NCBI GenBank assembly: GCA_902602765.1
Contig: CACKSH010000018.1
Span: 1-36,316 of the forward strand
Direction: 5' to 3'
Length of the DNA stretch: 36,316 nt
Source of the DNA: Paracoccaceae bacterium
GTDB taxonomy: Bacteria > Pseudomonadota > Alphaproteobacteria > Rhodobacterales > Rhodobacteraceae
The notes beneath the pieces are model-generated. The model made no database searches, had not been told where the DNA came from, and saw only the letters and a list, made by a program, of their open reading frames with translations. This document shows positions 1 to 9,304 of the stretch, piece by piece. The stretch's first letter is position 1, and the number at the start of each line of letters is the position of its first letter. A program made the position numbers and the translations under genes.

Positions 1-99
1 GAAATTTTACTCACCAAGCTAAGTTAAGTTGCAAAAGTTATTAAATTTAGCTTTATTGTGATAAGAGCTTGTTAACAAACAATTAGAGGCTAAAGCGAC

Positions 100-1731
100 A
101 TGGGCTGGATGGAAATCGAAGCAGGATTAGATAAAACTGAGGCAAATTTTGTTCCGTTAACTCCTTTATCTCACTTGCAAAGAGCAGCAAAAGTTTTCCC
201 GACACGCATGGCAGTTGTTTACAACAATCATAGAGTAAATTATGGGGAATATTATTCTCGTTGCAGTCAACTCGCTTCCGCACTAGTTGCAGTTGGTGTA
301 AAACCTGGCAGCGTTGTGGCAACTATTTTACCAAATGTCCCTGCTCAAGCTGAGGCTCATTTTGGTGTTCCCGCGTGTGGCGCTGTATTAAATACAATAA
401 ATACTCGTTTAGACGTAGATACAGTTTCATATATTTTTGGTCATGGAGAAGCAAAAGTTGTTTTAGTAGACTCACAATTTTTAGCACTTGCAGAAAGTGC
501 ATGCGCTCAAGTGGGAGATAAGGCTCCTTTGATTATAGAAGTTTCCGACCCTAGCGCAGGATTTGAGAGTAGTGGTAAATACACGACCTATGAGAAATTC
601 TTATCATCAGGAGATAACAAATTTAAATGGTTGATGCCCGAGGATGAATGGGAAAGCCTCGCACTAAATTATACCTCAGGGACGACCGGAAGACCAAAAG
701 GAGTGGTCTATCATCATCGAGGCGCGTATCTGATGACCATGGGAACAGTAGTTTCATGGAGAATGCAAATATTTCCCGTCTTTTTGACAATAGTCCCACT
801 TTTTCATTGTAACGGTTGGAACCATACTTGGCTCATGCCTATGGTTGGGGGTAAGCTGGTATGCTGCAGAGAAATCTCTGCAGAAGCGATTTACAACGCT
901 ATTTCGGATGAGAAGGTAGCATTTTTTGGTGGAGCGCCGATTGTCCTTAATTTAATTGTGAACTCTGATCAAAAGGAGAGAAAGCCTTTTGAACATAGAG
1001 TTGAGGTTTTCACAGCAGGCGCTCCACCGGCACCTGCTACTTTGGACAAAATGGAAAAACTAGGTTTCAATGTAACCCAAGTCTACGGTTTAACTGAAAC
1101 ATATGGACATGTAACTGAGTGTTTATGGCAAGATAACGACTGGGATAGTGTTACAGACGAGGAGAGAGCAACTATTAAAGCTCGGCAAGGCGTTGCTATG
1201 CCTATGATGGAAGATATCACGGTTATGGACGATAAAATGCAACAAATTGCGATGGATAGCACTACGCAGGGTGAAATAATGATCCGAGGTAATTCGGTTA
1301 TGAAAGGGTACTACAAGAATGAGGAGGCGACTAAGTCAGCTTTTGAAGGCGGATACTTTCACTCTGGAGACATAGCAATCCAACATCCCGACAGCTATAT
1401 CCAAATAGCAGACCGAGCAAAAGATATAATAATTTCGGGTGGTGAAAATATTAGTTCTGTTGAGGTTGAGGGCGTGCTGATGGCACATGAGAGCGTATCA
1501 CTTTGCGCAGTTGTTGCGATGCCCGACGAGAAGTGGGGCGAGGTACCATGTGCTTTTGTAGAGTTACTACCCAATGCTGTCACAAATGCAGAGGAATTAA
1601 TTGATTTTTCACGCACAAAAATAGCAGGATTTAAATGCCCCAAGAGAATTATATTTCGCGAGTTACCGAAAACATCAACTGGTAAAATACAAAAATTTGA
1701 ACTCCGAAAAGTCGCAAAGGATTTACCGTAG
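100..1731 (+). CDS. AMP-binding acyl-CoA synthetase (medium-chain / DmdB-like)
   Basis: ATP-dependent acid:CoA ligase of the ANL superfamily, cytoplasmic, making an acyl-adenylate and then an acyl-CoA. The P-loop-like motif YTSGTTGRPKG lies at residues 191-201, the acyl-pocket stretch PLFHCNGWNHTW at 233-244, the YGLTE motif at 329-333, the hinge region SGDIA...DRAKD at 422-442, and the C-terminal catalytic lysine in PKTSTGKIQK is Lys529. The length of 543 residues is normal. The ATG at 100 has an AGAGG ribosome site about 10 bases upstream. The closest remembered relatives are the acyl-CoA synthetases that include DmdB, the methylmercaptopropionate-CoA ligase of DMSP catabolism. Substrate cannot be fixed from sequence, and no other DMSP gene adjoins it. 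It probably shares a transcript with the next gene (49-base gap). Sure of the family, unsure of the substrate. Confidence 0.93.
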   Translation: MGWMEIEAGLDKTEANFVPLTPLSHLQRAAKVFPTRMAVVYNNHRVNYGEYYSRCSQLASALVAVGVKPGSVVATILPNVPAQAEAHFGVPACGAVLNTINTRLDVDTVSYIFGHGEAKVVLVDSQFLALAESACAQVGDKAPLIIEVSDPSAGFESSGKYTTYEKFLSSGDNKFKWLMPEDEWESLALNYTSGTTGRPKGVVYHHRGAYLMTMGTVVSWRMQIFPVFLTIVPLFHCNGWNHTWLMPMVGGKLVCCREISAEAIYNAISDEKVAFFGGAPIVLNLIVNSDQKERKPFEHRVEVFTAGAPPAPATLDKMEKLGFNVTQVYGLTETYGHVTECLWQDNDWDSVTDEERATIKARQGVAMPMMEDITVMDDKMQQIAMDSTTQGEIMIRGNSVMKGYYKNEEATKSAFEGGYFHSGDIAIQHPDSYIQIADRAKDIIISGGENISSVEVEGVLMAHESVSLCAVVAMPDEKWGEVPCAFVELLPNAVTNAEELIDFSRTKIAGFKCPKRIIFRELPKTSTGKIQKFELRKVAKDLP

Positions 1732-1780
1732 CGATTAATCTAAAAAATTGCATCAACCCAATTCTAGTAAGTAGATAAAG

Positions 1781-2800
1781 ATGACTGCCTTAACCCAGTA
1801 TCAAAGATTGGAAGCAACGGGTATTTGGCGCAAGAGTGCTGAAGCTCAGAGGCTTGATGTAATAATATCAATTGGTGATTCATCATTAGTTATAACTGAT
1901 ATAAACGAAAAACCTCTTGCGCATTGGTCGCTTGCCGCGCTTGCAGTGATTCAATCTAAGGACGGAATTAAGCTATATCATCCCGATGGGGACCCAAGTG
2001 AAACTCTTGAGTTAGGCAGTAACGAAAATGAAATGGCCGAAGCTATTGAAAAATTAATGAAAGCCGTGGATCGCAGGCGACCTAAGCCAGGCCGGTTGCG
2101 TATCTTTAGCTTAACCTCAATTTTGATTATAATTTTAGGATTAAGCATTTTTTGGCTCCCCGCAGCACTTCGTGACTATACCCAAAAAATAATTCCAGAA
2201 GTCCGAGAACACGAAATGGGTAAAGCTGTTTTTAACGAATTCGTCTCATTTGTTGGCGCACCATGCACAAGGGAGCTAGGAAGAATAGCGTTAGATAAAT
2301 TTATCTCAAACTTAGGCCTAATAGAATACACGTTTTTTGTAGTTCCAAGTGAAACAATTGAGGCGATACACCTGCCCGGAAAAATTATAGTTATTTCAAA
2401 AGCGCTTGTAGAAGACTTTGACGATCCTGATGTTTTAGCAGGTTATGTGCTAGCGCAGATACAAAGAGAAGCAAAAAGTAATGCTTTGGACGAGCTAATG
2501 AAGCAAATGAATAATATTGAAATAATTCAGTTTCTATTTGGCAGAAGCCCAGATTTCAGTACTCTGAGAGGATTTTCAAAAGATTGGATAATGAAAAAAC
2601 AAATAAGTGTAGACCCTGAAAATCTTATAAAAGAATTCAACAAAAGAGCAATTTCTGCCCTGCCTTACTCATATGCAATAGATGTTACAGGCCATAGCAC
2701 ACAATTTATGATAAATAGCGAACAAACATCAGGAAATGTTAAAAAACCAAGTTTAGACGATAGTGCATGGCTTGCTCTACAGACTATTTGTGGTGGCTAG
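1781..2800 (+). CDS. Membrane protein with degenerate M48 peptidase-like domain
   Basis: Protein of 339 residues with a soluble N-terminal half (1-105), one clear membrane helix at about 107-129, and a C-terminal domain probably on the far side of the membrane. Residues 198-231 (LPGKIIVISKALVEDF, then DDPDVLAGYVLAQ) follow the pattern of M48 zinc peptidases, where LPGG-IVV-GLL is followed by a helix carrying HEIGH. Here the HEIGH position reads AQIQR (225-229), so both zinc histidines and the catalytic glutamate are absent. A non-catalytic peptidase-like protein is therefore more likely than a protease. It follows the acyl-CoA synthetase by 49 bases and converges with upp. No specific function is recognised. 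The M48 link is pattern matching by eye. Confidence 0.75.
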   Translation: MTALTQYQRLEATGIWRKSAEAQRLDVIISIGDSSLVITDINEKPLAHWSLAALAVIQSKDGIKLYHPDGDPSETLELGSNENEMAEAIEKLMKAVDRRRPKPGRLRIFSLTSILIIILGLSIFWLPAALRDYTQKIIPEVREHEMGKAVFNEFVSFVGAPCTRELGRIALDKFISNLGLIEYTFFVVPSETIEAIHLPGKIIVISKALVEDFDDPDVLAGYVLAQIQREAKSNALDELMKQMNNIEIIQFLFGRSPDFSTLRGFSKDWIMKKQISVDPENLIKEFNKRAISALPYSYAIDVTGHSTQFMINSEQTSGNVKKPSLDDSAWLALQTICGG

Positions 2801-2828
2801 CCAGATACACTTTCCGTAGTAATTCGTG

Positions 2829-3461
2829 TTACTTTGTCCCAAACATTCGGTCCCCAGCATCACCCAGACCCGGAACAATATACCCTTTCTCATTTAACTT
2901 TTCATCAAGTGCGGCTGTTACAATCGGAACGTCAGGATGAGCCTGCCGCATCGTTTCAACCCCCTCTGGTGCAGCTAGCAAACATAAAAACCTTATATCC
3001 TTAGCCCCCGCCTCTTTAAGACGCTGAATAGCTGCTGCAGATGAATTTCCAGTCGCAAGCATTGGATCTACCGCAATTACTACTCGATCCTCAAGACTGT
3101 CTGGAACCTTAAAATAATACTCCACTGGCTGCAGTGTTTCCTCATCTCTGTAAAGACCAACAAAGCCAACTCGTGCAGATGGTATCAACTCTAACACGCC
3201 ATCAAGCAGACCATTTCCCGCTCTCAGAATTGATACCAGAGCTAGCTTTTTTCCTGCCATAACAGGTGCATCCATCGCAACGAGCGGTGTCTCGATTTGT
3301 TTTAGGCGAGTTGGTAACTCACGAGTTACCTCATAGGCCAAAAACTGACTTATTTCGCGCAGTAATTGACGAAATAATGCAGTTGGAGTTTCTTTCTCTC
3401 GCATTAAAGTAAGCTTATGTTGGACTAATGGATGATCAACTATAATTAGGTTTTGGTCCAT
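2829..3461 (-). CDS. upp: Uracil phosphoribosyltransferase
   Basis: Converts uracil and PRPP to UMP, the salvage step that ends this operon. At 210 residues it has the normal family length. The PRPP-binding loop is [11 protein letters not shown], preceded by [14 protein letters not shown], and the uracil-binding C-terminus is conserved ([20 protein letters not shown]). It is the last gene of the minus-strand operon cdd-deoA-deoB-add-upp, and its start overlaps the end of add by 16 bases, so translational coupling is likely. Uracil for it is supplied by pyrimidine nucleoside breakdown in the same operon. Confidence 0.97.
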   Translation of the reverse strand: MDQNLIIVDHPLVQHKLTLMREKETPTALFRQLLREISQFLAYEVTRELPTRLKQIETPLVAMDAPVMAGKKLALVSILRAGNGLLDGVLELIPSARVGFVGLYRDEETLQPVEYYFKVPDSLEDRVVIAVDPMLATGNSSAAAIQRLKEAGAKDIRFLCLLAAPEGVETMRQAHPDVPIVTAALDEKLNEKGYIVPGLGDAGDRMFGTK

Positions 3462-4444
3462 GCGGAATTTATCCTCTCAATTAATATTTGTTTTTGCTCC
3501 TCACTACAAAAAGCAGCATGGATTGCATTTTGATTTATAAGTCTAAATACATCCTCGTCCCACTCAAAAATATCTTTTAGATTTTTGTATTCAGTCGTCA
3601 TAGTTGTATTAAAAAACGGAGGATCATCAGTAGAAACGGTAACTGAAAGCCCACTTTTCAAAAGCGAATTAACTGGATGAATCGACAGGTTTTCAAATAT
3701 ACCTAGTGATACATTGGATCCAGGACAGACCTCCAATGTTATTTTTTTCTCGATCGCTTCTATGACTAAGTTAGTATCGTTTATTATCTGAACGCCATGA
3801 CCTAAGCGAGTAACACAAAGATCATGAATTGCCTGTCTCACACTTTCTGCTCCTCCCCATTCACCAGCATGCGTCGTTAACCCTAGTCCTGCTTCCTCTG
3901 CAACAGTGAAAGCATATTTAAAATCAGCTTGGCTACCTACAAGTTCATCACCACCCATTCCAAAACCTACAACAAAATTAGAGGCCGTTTCTGCTGCGCA
4001 AATTGCAGCCTTTTTTGCAACAGCGGGACCATTGTGACGAATACAAGTAACTACCCCTCGCATATCTATACCTAGATCTCTTCGTGCAATCTTTGCAGCC
4101 TCCTCTATGGCTGCTAAATATTCCTTCCATGCCGTTATATCTCCCCCACCACAAAAATCTGGAGAAATAAAAACTTCTGTATAAATGATACCATTTTCTG
4201 CAGATTTTTCTAACACTGATAACGTAAGGCGATGAAAATCTTCTGGTTCTTTTAATACCTGACAGGCAGCTTCATAAGTTGCTAAAAATTCGCTAAAATT
4301 TGAAAATTTATAATCACCTTTGGGAGTAAATATATTAGATAGATCAATCTTCTTTTCAAATGCCAGTTGACGAATGAAACTTGGCGGTGCCGCACCCTCG
4401 TGATGCAAATGAAGTTCAACTTTGGGCAATTTTCTTATATTCAT
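3446..4444 (-). CDS. add: Adenosine deaminase
   Basis: Hydrolytic deamination of adenosine or deoxyadenosine to (deoxy)inosine, feeding nucleoside salvage. The protein has 332 residues and an amidohydrolase TIM-barrel fold. Metal and catalytic motifs are present: [11 protein letters not shown] near residue 11 (the usual form is LHLHLEG, so one leucine is a histidine here), HAGEWGG in the middle, GHG, and STDDPPFF near the C-terminus. It overlaps deoB by 4 bases upstream and upp by 16 bases downstream. Adenine deaminase is the main alternative within the same superfamily, but the HAGE and STDDP context and the operon favour adenosine deaminase. Confidence 0.92.
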   Translation of the reverse strand: MNIRKLPKVELHLHHEGAAPPSFIRQLAFEKKIDLSNIFTPKGDYKFSNFSEFLATYEAACQVLKEPEDFHRLTLSVLEKSAENGIIYTEVFISPDFCGGGDITAWKEYLAAIEEAAKIARRDLGIDMRGVVTCIRHNGPAVAKKAAICAAETASNFVVGFGMGGDELVGSQADFKYAFTVAEEAGLGLTTHAGEWGGAESVRQAIHDLCVTRLGHGVQIINDTNLVIEAIEKKITLEVCPGSNVSLGIFENLSIHPVNSLLKSGLSVTVSTDDPPFFNTTMTTEYKNLKDIFEWDEDVFRLINQNAIHAAFCSEEQKQILIERINSAWTKT

Positions 4445-5655
4445 AAGATACTCTTTCCAGGACCGAGCACGGGTAAGCCCATAAAATGAGCAACTGTGGC
4501 CGCTACGTCAACAAAATTCACTTTTTTATTTGTTTTTGGAGACGCTCCTATAATGAGAATAGGCACATTTTCCCTGGTATGCTCAGAACCGCTCCACGTA
4601 GGATCATTTCCATGGTCTGCAGTCAGAATAAACAAATCATCTTTCCTTAATTTTCCAATTATTTTTGATATTTCTCTATCAAACCATTCTAGTGCTCTTG
4701 CATAACCGGAAATATCACGCCTATGTCCATATAGCGTATCAAATTCTACAAAATTGCCAAAAATGAAACTATTGTCAGATCCAGTTTCAATTTCCGATGC
4801 TAACTCTTGCATTAAGTTAGCGTCGTTACCCTTAATTAGACGATTAAATCCACGCATTGAAAAAATGTCACCCACTTTACCCAACGCTAGTGTCTCAACA
4901 CCACTTTCTTGCATCCATTCGCTTAATACTTTTTTTGGAGGCGCCATAGCAAAGTCACGGCGGTTAACCGTCCTTACCCAGCCAGATTTTTTGTTGCCAG
5001 TAAATGGGCGAGCAATTACACGGCCAACGTTCATTCCATGTAGATATGGTGCTAATAACTGACACAAATTGTATAATCGAGATAACCCGAAATGATTTTC
5101 ATGAGCCGCTATTTGAAAAACGCTATCCGTAGAAGTGTAACAAATTGGCTTACCTGATTGACAGTGTTCCTCACCGAGCTCAGTTAATATTTTGGTTCCA
5201 GAAGCGTGACAGTTACCTAAAATACCATCAAGCTTCCCAAGCTTACAGATGAGATTTACTAGTTCGCTATCAAACGCCTCGTCAATATCTGGGAAATAGT
5301 GCCAATCACGGTCAAGCGTAAGACCCGCCAACTCCCAGTGGCCTGTAATAGTATCCTTTCCCACCGATACGGGCCCCGCCACACCAAAAGCAGCACCTTC
5401 CTCTAAACTTGGAATGTTCGGAGCTGACTCACCACTTGATAAAGTGATGGAATTTCCTAGACCTAGAGATTGTAAAGTTGGAAGATTTAATGGGCCAATT
5501 CGACTTTCATTTGCAATGCCTGCATTACACGCTTTTGCAATATTTAAAAGTGTATTAGCGCCTTTATCACTGGTAGAGCCGTTGAAATATTTGTGCGAAT
5601 CAATAGCGCCGCCAACTCCAACCGAATCCATCACAATAAGTATTGCTCTAGGCAC
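4441..5655 (-). CDS. deoB: Phosphopentomutase
   Basis: Interconverts ribose-1-phosphate or deoxyribose-1-phosphate with the 5-phosphates, linking nucleoside phosphorolysis to central carbon metabolism. It belongs to the alkaline-phosphatase superfamily, and 404 residues is the normal length. Metal-site motifs are the N-terminal VMDSVGVGG with Asp10, the phosphorylated threonine in [15 protein letters not shown] and SEHTRENVP. It sits between deoA (1-base overlap) and add (4-base overlap). No deoC is present in the window, so deoxyribose-5-phosphate aldolase would have to be encoded elsewhere. Confidence 0.97.
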   Translation of the reverse strand: MPRAILIVMDSVGVGGAIDSHKYFNGSTSDKGANTLLNIAKACNAGIANESRIGPLNLPTLQSLGLGNSITLSSGESAPNIPSLEEGAAFGVAGPVSVGKDTITGHWELAGLTLDRDWHYFPDIDEAFDSELVNLICKLGKLDGILGNCHASGTKILTELGEEHCQSGKPICYTSTDSVFQIAAHENHFGLSRLYNLCQLLAPYLHGMNVGRVIARPFTGNKKSGWVRTVNRRDFAMAPPKKVLSEWMQESGVETLALGKVGDIFSMRGFNRLIKGNDANLMQELASEIETGSDNSFIFGNFVEFDTLYGHRRDISGYARALEWFDREISKIIGKLRKDDLFILTADHGNDPTWSGSEHTRENVPILIIGASPKTNKKVNFVDVAATVAHFMGLPVLGPGKSIL

Positions 5656-6971
5656 TATGTAATTCTCTTCAAAACTAATTCTGTTTCTTTTGGGGCACTT
5701 TCGCTTAACTTAAATGCCGCTAAAACCTGTCTTTCTGCCTCCTCAGCATGATCAATACGGGCAGCGTGAATTTTAAGAATTGGCGAACCCTTGGACAATT
5801 TGGTTCCTATGCTAGCGATTTCGCTAAAACCAACAGCATGATCAATTTGGTCTGTTTCAACAAGTCTTCCGCCACCAAGCTTAACGACGATATTTCCCAA
5901 GCTTTGCCCGTCCCATTGCGCCAAATAACCTGCTTGCGGGGCAAAAACCTCAATAACCGCTGTAGCCTCAGGTAGATACCTATTAAAATCTTGTCCAAAA
6001 TTTATTGGACCCCCCATTAGGGAAATCATTTCACTAAATTTTTTTAAAGCAGCGCCACTATTTAAATTTCTTTCTAATTCGTTAGTGGCTTGGCTTATGT
6101 TGTTATATATTTTTTGAGCTTTGAGAATCTCCGAACCAAGCGACACGGTAATAGAGCGTAGTCGACCTACCGTCTCACCAGATAGAACTCGCATTGCCTC
6201 AACTATTTCAAGGGCGTTTCCCATTGCAGGAGCCAAGGGCTGGTTCATATCTGTAATTAATGCAGTTGTTGCGCAGCCAGCTTCATTTGCAGTTTCCACC
6301 AATGCTTTGGCAAGTTCAGTAGCTTGATTTAGATCTGCCATGAACGCTCCAGATCCACATTTTATATCTAGGACTAAACCATCTAAGCCTGAAGCAAGCT
6401 TCTTTGATAATATAGAGGCTGTTATAAGATCCAAACTATCAACCGTGGATGTAACGTCTCTCACTGCATAAAGTCGTCTATCAGCTGGCGCAATATTTTC
6501 ATTCGCCCCTGCAATTATACATCCACAACTTTCGATAATTTCCACCAACCTCTTTTCAGAGTGCATAACTTTCACACCCGGGATCGACTCAAGCTTGTCT
6601 AAAGTACCACCCGTATGCCCCAATCCCCTTCCTGAAATCATTGGAACACAAACTCCAATTGATGCAAGAAGTGGTGCTAAAATAAGTGACACACAATCTC
6701 CAATTCCTCCAGTTGAATGCTTGTCTAGAACCGGCGACCCAACTGCCCAGGAGAGAATTTTACCACTATCCCGCATTGCTAAAGTCCAATCCGTTCTAGC
6801 TTGCTGACTACCCAAACCATTTAATGCTACAGCCATAGAAAACGCCCCAGCTTGAGCATCCGTTACCTTGCCATTTGAAAGTCCTTTAGCAAACCAAACC
6901 ATTTCATCGCGGGATAGTGGACTCTTATTCCTAACCTTTGCAAGTATTGCCTGAGCGTTAAAATTCTTCAT
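5655..6971 (-). CDS. deoA: Thymidine phosphorylase
   Basis: Phosphorolysis of thymidine or deoxyuridine to base plus deoxyribose-1-phosphate, the substrate of DeoB encoded next to it. The 438 residues match the family. The phosphate-binding motif [10 protein letters not shown] and the family signature [20 protein letters not shown] are intact, as is the glycine-rich KCGSGAFM region. It overlaps cdd by 4 bases and deoB by 1 base. Pyrimidine-nucleoside phosphorylase (Pdp) is a close homologue, but length and signature fit DeoA best. Confidence 0.96.
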   Translation of the reverse strand: MKNFNAQAILAKVRNKSPLSRDEMVWFAKGLSNGKVTDAQAGAFSMAVALNGLGSQQARTDWTLAMRDSGKILSWAVGSPVLDKHSTGGIGDCVSLILAPLLASIGVCVPMISGRGLGHTGGTLDKLESIPGVKVMHSEKRLVEIIESCGCIIAGANENIAPADRRLYAVRDVTSTVDSLDLITASILSKKLASGLDGLVLDIKCGSGAFMADLNQATELAKALVETANEAGCATTALITDMNQPLAPAMGNALEIVEAMRVLSGETVGRLRSITVSLGSEILKAQKIYNNISQATNELERNLNSGAALKKFSEMISLMGGPINFGQDFNRYLPEATAVIEVFAPQAGYLAQWDGQSLGNIVVKLGGGRLVETDQIDHAVGFSEIASIGTKLSKGSPILKIHAARIDHAEEAERQVLAAFKLSESAPKETELVLKRIT

Positions 6972-7357
6972 TTGTTAGTGAAAAAATTTTTGCTGAATGA
7001 GCCTGGCAAGAGATCGCTTACAACAATAGTTTTTTCTTTTCCAGCGATTGTAGCCATCGTTACTGGAACATCTGGTTTGGAAAATTCTGCCAATTTTTGG
7101 CGGCAACCACCACATGGAGGGACAGGCTCTTTGCAATCAGCTATAACAAAAACCTCCACGATCTCTCTTTGACCAGCGGCACACATTGCCGCAATAGCGG
7201 CTGCTTCCGCACATGTTCCTTCAGGATATGCTGCATTTTCTACATTTACTCCCGAAAACACCGATCCATCAATAGTTTTAATTGCGACACCAACCTTGAA
7301 TTTTGAATACGGGGCATATGCATTTGCCCAAACACTTTTTGCGATATCTTTCAACAT
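6968..7357 (-). CDS. cdd: Cytidine deaminase
   Basis: Zinc-dependent deamination of cytidine and deoxycytidine to uridine and deoxyuridine, and the first gene of the salvage operon. The 129-residue homotetramer-type enzyme has both zinc motifs, TCAEAAAI (Cys and catalytic Glu) and PCGGCRQKL. The ATG at 7357 has AAAGGGAT about 7 bases upstream. The promoter must lie in the gap up to the NUDIX gene, where a 32-bp palindrome sits 94 bases upstream of the start codon. Confidence 0.97.
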   Translation of the reverse strand: MLKDIAKSVWANAYAPYSKFKVGVAIKTIDGSVFSGVNVENAAYPEGTCAEAAAIAAMCAAGQREIVEVFVIADCKEPVPPCGGCRQKLAEFSKPDVPVTMATIAGKEKTIVVSDLLPGSFSKNFFTNK

Positions 7358-7682
7358 AAAATTATCCCTTTAAAGCAGTATGTATAACCTTTATCGACTT
7401 TGAAAGATTTGACAAGAATGCTGCACCCAAATAGTGGATAGCAAATGGCCTAAAATATAGTTTAATATTAAACTATATTTTATTCAAATTATGGATTACT
7501 CTGGAGATGTGACTTTTAGTCGAGTATATAGTTGATAACATTTAATATTTTTTATTATGGATTGAGTATAGTTTAAGCGTCTTATTAAGAATAATTATGT
7601 AGCAATTTGAATAGACACATTGTGTTTTTTACAAAAGCTTAATATTTTAAGATATGAAAATGCTAAGAAAGCGTTTATAAAA
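7358..7682. other. Intergenic region between cdd and the NUDIX gene
   Basis: A 325-base very A+T-rich gap between divergent genes. No convincing coding frame was found; the leftward TTG-initiated extension of the NUDIX frame (7620-7682) lacks a ribosome site and family resemblance. It holds the palindrome at 7451-7482, an exact copy of its 10-bp half-site (TATAGTTTAA) at 7567-7576, and the direct repeat GAGTATA at 7522-7528 and 7564-7570. Promoters for both flanking genes are expected here but no confident -35/-10 pair was identified. Confidence 0.7.
7451..7482. repeat. Perfect 32-bp palindrome upstream of cdd operon
   Basis: Left half is TAAAATATAGTTTAAT and the right half is its exact reverse complement with no central spacer, so all 16 pairs match. 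It lies 94-125 bases upstream of the cdd start and 201-232 upstream of the NUDIX start. The half-site core TATAGTTTAA recurs at 7567-7576. The lack of a loop and of G+C pairs argues against a terminator. An operator for a dimeric or tetrameric regulator is the likelier role. Confidence 0.85.
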
Positions 7683-8363
7683 ATGAATACAAATGTTGAG
7701 GTTAAAGACGCTGCATCTGTAATATTAATTCGTAATACAAAAACAAAGCCTTCAGTTCTCATGGGGCAAAGGGGCAAGAATGCTGCCTTTATGCCCAAAA
7801 AATTTGTATTCCCGGGTGGAGCCGTCGAAGAAACTGACTTTCAAATAAACGCGTTCAAACCATTAAACGCTATTTGTAAAGCTAGAATGGCTTATGGGTG
7901 TAATGAAGCCTTAGTTCATGCACTTACCAATGCAGCTATCCGCGAACTCTTTGAAGAAACAGGGATCATGTTAGGTACCAAAGAGAAATGGACTGGAATG
8001 ATACCTTACGAATGGAAGCCATTCGTAGACCTCGGGCTTGTTCCAGATGGATCTAACTTCCAATTTGTATTTCGAGCAATTACCCCACCTGGCCGGCCAA
8101 GACGCTTTGACGCTCGCTTTTTCTATCTCGATGCAGATTTTCTTTCTGCAGCAGTTGACTTAGACGATTTTTCAAGAGCTTCAGATGAACTTTCTCACTT
8201 ACAGTGGATACCAATTCAAGATGTCCGAAGATTTGATTTGCCTTTTATTACAGAGGTCGTATTTGCTGAGGTGATTTCAAATTTAAATGACGATATGATC
8301 CCCACAAGGGTACCTTTTTTTCAAAATAGTGACGGTCTGAGTGAATTTTGTTACATTACTTAA
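7683..8363 (+). CDS. NUDIX hydrolase with an insertion in the Nudix box
   Basis: Probable hydrolase of a nucleoside-diphosphate-linked substrate such as a CoA ester or nucleotide sugar. After the first strand (ASVILIRN) the Nudix box begins FPGGAVEE and ends RELFEETGIML, but the two parts are separated by about 27 more residues than the canonical GX5EX7REUXEEXGU spacing. This is the layout seen in NUDT19-type proteins, which act on CoA esters; that parallel is from memory. The ATG at 7683 is chosen because AGAAAG lies upstream and the preceding in-frame codons back to a TTG at 7620 are unconvincing. The protein has 226 residues. It ends 1 base before the convergent DMT transporter gene. Confidence 0.88.
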   Translation: MNTNVEVKDAASVILIRNTKTKPSVLMGQRGKNAAFMPKKFVFPGGAVEETDFQINAFKPLNAICKARMAYGCNEALVHALTNAAIRELFEETGIMLGTKEKWTGMIPYEWKPFVDLGLVPDGSNFQFVFRAITPPGRPRRFDARFFYLDADFLSAAVDLDDFSRASDELSHLQWIPIQDVRRFDLPFITEVVFAEVISNLNDDMIPTRVPFFQNSDGLSEFCYIT

Positions 8364-8364
8364 A

Positions 8365-9261
8365 TTAGCCTAATGCAATTACCCCGATTAAGCTTAACAT
8401 GACTGTAAAAATTCCAACCAACTCTCTACCCGTTATCTTTTCTTTAAATAAAACGATACTCGCCAAAATTGAAAACAGGAGTTCTATTTGCCCAACAGCT
8501 TTTACTAAGGCGGCATTTACCAAGGAAAAGGCCCAGAACCAACAAAATGAACCTCCTAATGAAGTAAGCCCAACCCAAATGGCAACACTACGTACTTTCC
8601 AAACCGCTTTAAGCTCGCCGCGATTAAAAAGTAGCAGCCATCCACCCATAACAATTACTTGAAAAACTAATACAAATGTTAATGTAAAAATCGCTCTATT
8701 TATAGAACTCTCATCTAATACGTTTAGAGTAGACGCCCGATAGTATACCCCTGAAATTGCGAATAAAAAGCCTGAAAGAAGACCAAGAAAAACGGAGCGG
8801 TTGAGTACACCTTCTTCTAAAAAGCTTCTTTTCAAAGGTTGCTTTGATAAAAGGACTAAACCCACAAATCCAATACAAATTGCATAAAGAGCATTAATCG
8901 ATACTTTCTCGCCCAATACGACCAATGAAATTACAGCAATTTGCAACGTTTCAGTTTTCTTAAAAGCTATACCAACTGCAAAGTTTCGCTGCTTGAAAAG
9001 TGCTATAACACATATTGTCGCTAATATTTGAGCAATTCCTCCAATCGCAGAAAAAATAAAAAAATTATCAGTTACAATTGGATACCCGAAATAACCAAAC
9101 CATAATGGTGCTAGAAGCATCAGAATTGGAGCCGAATAAATAAACCTAGAAAAGGTTGCCCCGTCGACGCCAAGCTGGGTATCGCTTAAAAATTTTTGAA
9201 GAATGAACCTCAGTGTTTGAAAAATAGCGGCGCCAATTGATAAATAGACCCATATTTCCAT
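8365..9261 (-). CDS. DMT-superfamily (EamA-type) transporter
   Basis: Inner-membrane protein of 298 residues with about ten hydrophobic helices arranged as two EamA-like halves, the usual drug/metabolite transporter architecture. A charged loop near the middle (KQPLKRSFLEE) separates the halves. Substrate is unknown; members of the family export amino acids, purines or other metabolites. It converges with the NUDIX gene, and its start lies downstream of the aldo/keto reductase on the same strand (43-base gap), so the two may be co-transcribed. Confidence 0.9.
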   Translation of the reverse strand: MEIWVYLSIGAAIFQTLRFILQKFLSDTQLGVDGATFSRFIYSAPILMLLAPLWFGYFGYPIVTDNFFIFSAIGGIAQILATICVIALFKQRNFAVGIAFKKTETLQIAVISLVVLGEKVSINALYAICIGFVGLVLLSKQPLKRSFLEEGVLNRSVFLGLLSGFLFAISGVYYRASTLNVLDESSINRAIFTLTFVLVFQVIVMGGWLLLFNRGELKAVWKVRSVAIWVGLTSLGGSFCWFWAFSLVNAALVKAVGQIELLFSILASIVLFKEKITGRELVGIFTVMLSLIGVIALG

Positions 9262-9304
9262 TTGCTATAATTCCCGACTTTTCAACCTTGAAGGTTCCGG
9301 ATAC

